Shown here: positions 5,472 to 5,818 of the stretch, in pieces
Position numbering within the stretch: the stretch's first letter is position 1
Layout: every line of letters starts with the position of its first letter
Source: Caryophanales bacterium
GTDB taxonomy: Bacteria; Bacillota_I; Bacilli_A; RF39; UBA660
Length of the DNA: 5,818 nt
Assembly: GCA_016291895.1 (NCBI GenBank)
Contig: JAEEZO010000045.1
Span: forward strand, 1 to 5,818
Reading direction: 5' to 3'
Notes under the pieces: model-generated
Database searches by the model: none
Told to the model about the DNA's origin: nothing
What the model saw: only the letters and a program-made list of their open reading frames with translations
Translations under genes and position numbers: made by a program

Positions 5472-5818
5472 ATGTTAAAAAGAAAAATGATAAGAGATAT
5501 TCGTAAGAATTTATCTCAATTTATAACAATCTTTTTAATGATTATGATTGGTATAATGGCTTATTCAGGAATTAAAGCATATATGGGTGGTATGCAAGAA
5601 ACAGCAGATAAGTTTTATACGGAAAATAATCTCCAAGATTTAAATGTCATGGGATTATTAAATCATAATGACTTAGACTCTATTAAAAAGATTAATAACG
5701 TTAATGATGCTGAATTAAAACTATCAATAACTGCAACAACAGATAATGAAAAAATATTATTATTAAACTGTATAGAATCAAATAATATATCAAAGTTTTA
5801 TGTTTATGATGGAGAAGA
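5472..5818 (+). CDS. FtsX-like ABC transporter permease, 3'-truncated by window edge
   Basis: An open frame of 115 codons runs from the ATG at 5472 to the end of the window without a stop. It begins MLKRKMIRDIRKNLSQF, followed by a single membrane segment (about residues 17-35, FITIFLMIMIGIMAYSGI) and the start of a large extracytoplasmic domain (from about residue 38, YMGGMQETADKFYTENNLQD). A short basic N-terminus, one membrane helix and then an extracellular domain opening with an amphipathic helix is the standard beginning of MacB/FtsX-family permeases. It follows the ATPase stop by two bases, and its ribosome binding site is weak (AAGTGG at 5461-5466, inside the ATPase gene), so translation is probably coupled. 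The full length, and so the subfamily, cannot be judged here. Confidence 0.9.
   Translation, partial: MLKRKMIRDIRKNLSQFITIFLMIMIGIMAYSGIKAYMGGMQETADKFYTENNLQDLNVMGLLNHNDLDSIKKINNVNDAELKLSITATTDNEKILLLNCIESNNISKFYVYDGE

Noticed and set aside
1..5818. Mycoplasma-type genetic code (TGA as tryptophan), suggested by the low GC content.
   Set aside because: feoA ends at TGA exactly at the typical FeoA length, overlapping feoB as ATGA, and tryptophans in the CDSs are encoded by TGG.

Overview
The window is strongly AT-rich DNA from a low-GC Gram-positive bacterium (Bacillota, Bacilli-like; probably a host-associated or uncultured lineage). The evidence is the base composition, the strong AAGGAG-type ribosome binding sites, a lipobox lipoprotein and TATAAT promoters. 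The code is standard: TGA is a real stop at the end of feoA (2657-2659), which argues against a code-4 Mycoplasma. No mobile element, CRISPR array, tRNA or rRNA is visible.

Left part (1-1657, plus strand): the 3' end of an unrecognised gene cut by the window edge, then two single-gene units. The first encodes a secreted lipoprotein with an Asn/Asp-rich tether and a C-terminal domain with eight cysteines, and it ends in a hairpin terminator. The second encodes a 158-residue cytosolic protein of unknown function, with an extended -10 promoter directly behind that terminator.

Middle (1658-2410): a TetR-family regulator on the minus strand converges on the 158-residue gene and shares a bidirectional terminator with it. 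It diverges from an iron-uptake operon across a compact control region. That region holds an extended -10 promoter for tetR, a TTGACT/TATAAT promoter for feoA, and two copies of the same inverted repeat (AATATGAA-N6-TTCATATT). One copy lies upstream of the feo -35 and over the tetR -35 region; the other lies over the feo start site. This is the layout expected for a TetR repressor that controls itself and the divergent operon.

Right part (2411-5818, plus strand): feoA, feoB (ATGA overlap), a MacB/LolD-type ABC ATPase and the start of an FtsX-like permease are packed tightly with no terminator between them, so they look like one operon. FeoA and FeoB are predicted to import ferrous iron; the substrate of the ABC pair is unknown. 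FeoB carries an unusual CxxCxxCxxC tail behind its last membrane segment.

The most interesting point is the combination: Feo iron uptake and a MacB-type exporter apparently under one TetR-family regulator with a clear twin operator, and no recognisable Fur- or DtxR-type box. A role in metal or heme homeostasis is a hypothesis, not something the sequence proves.
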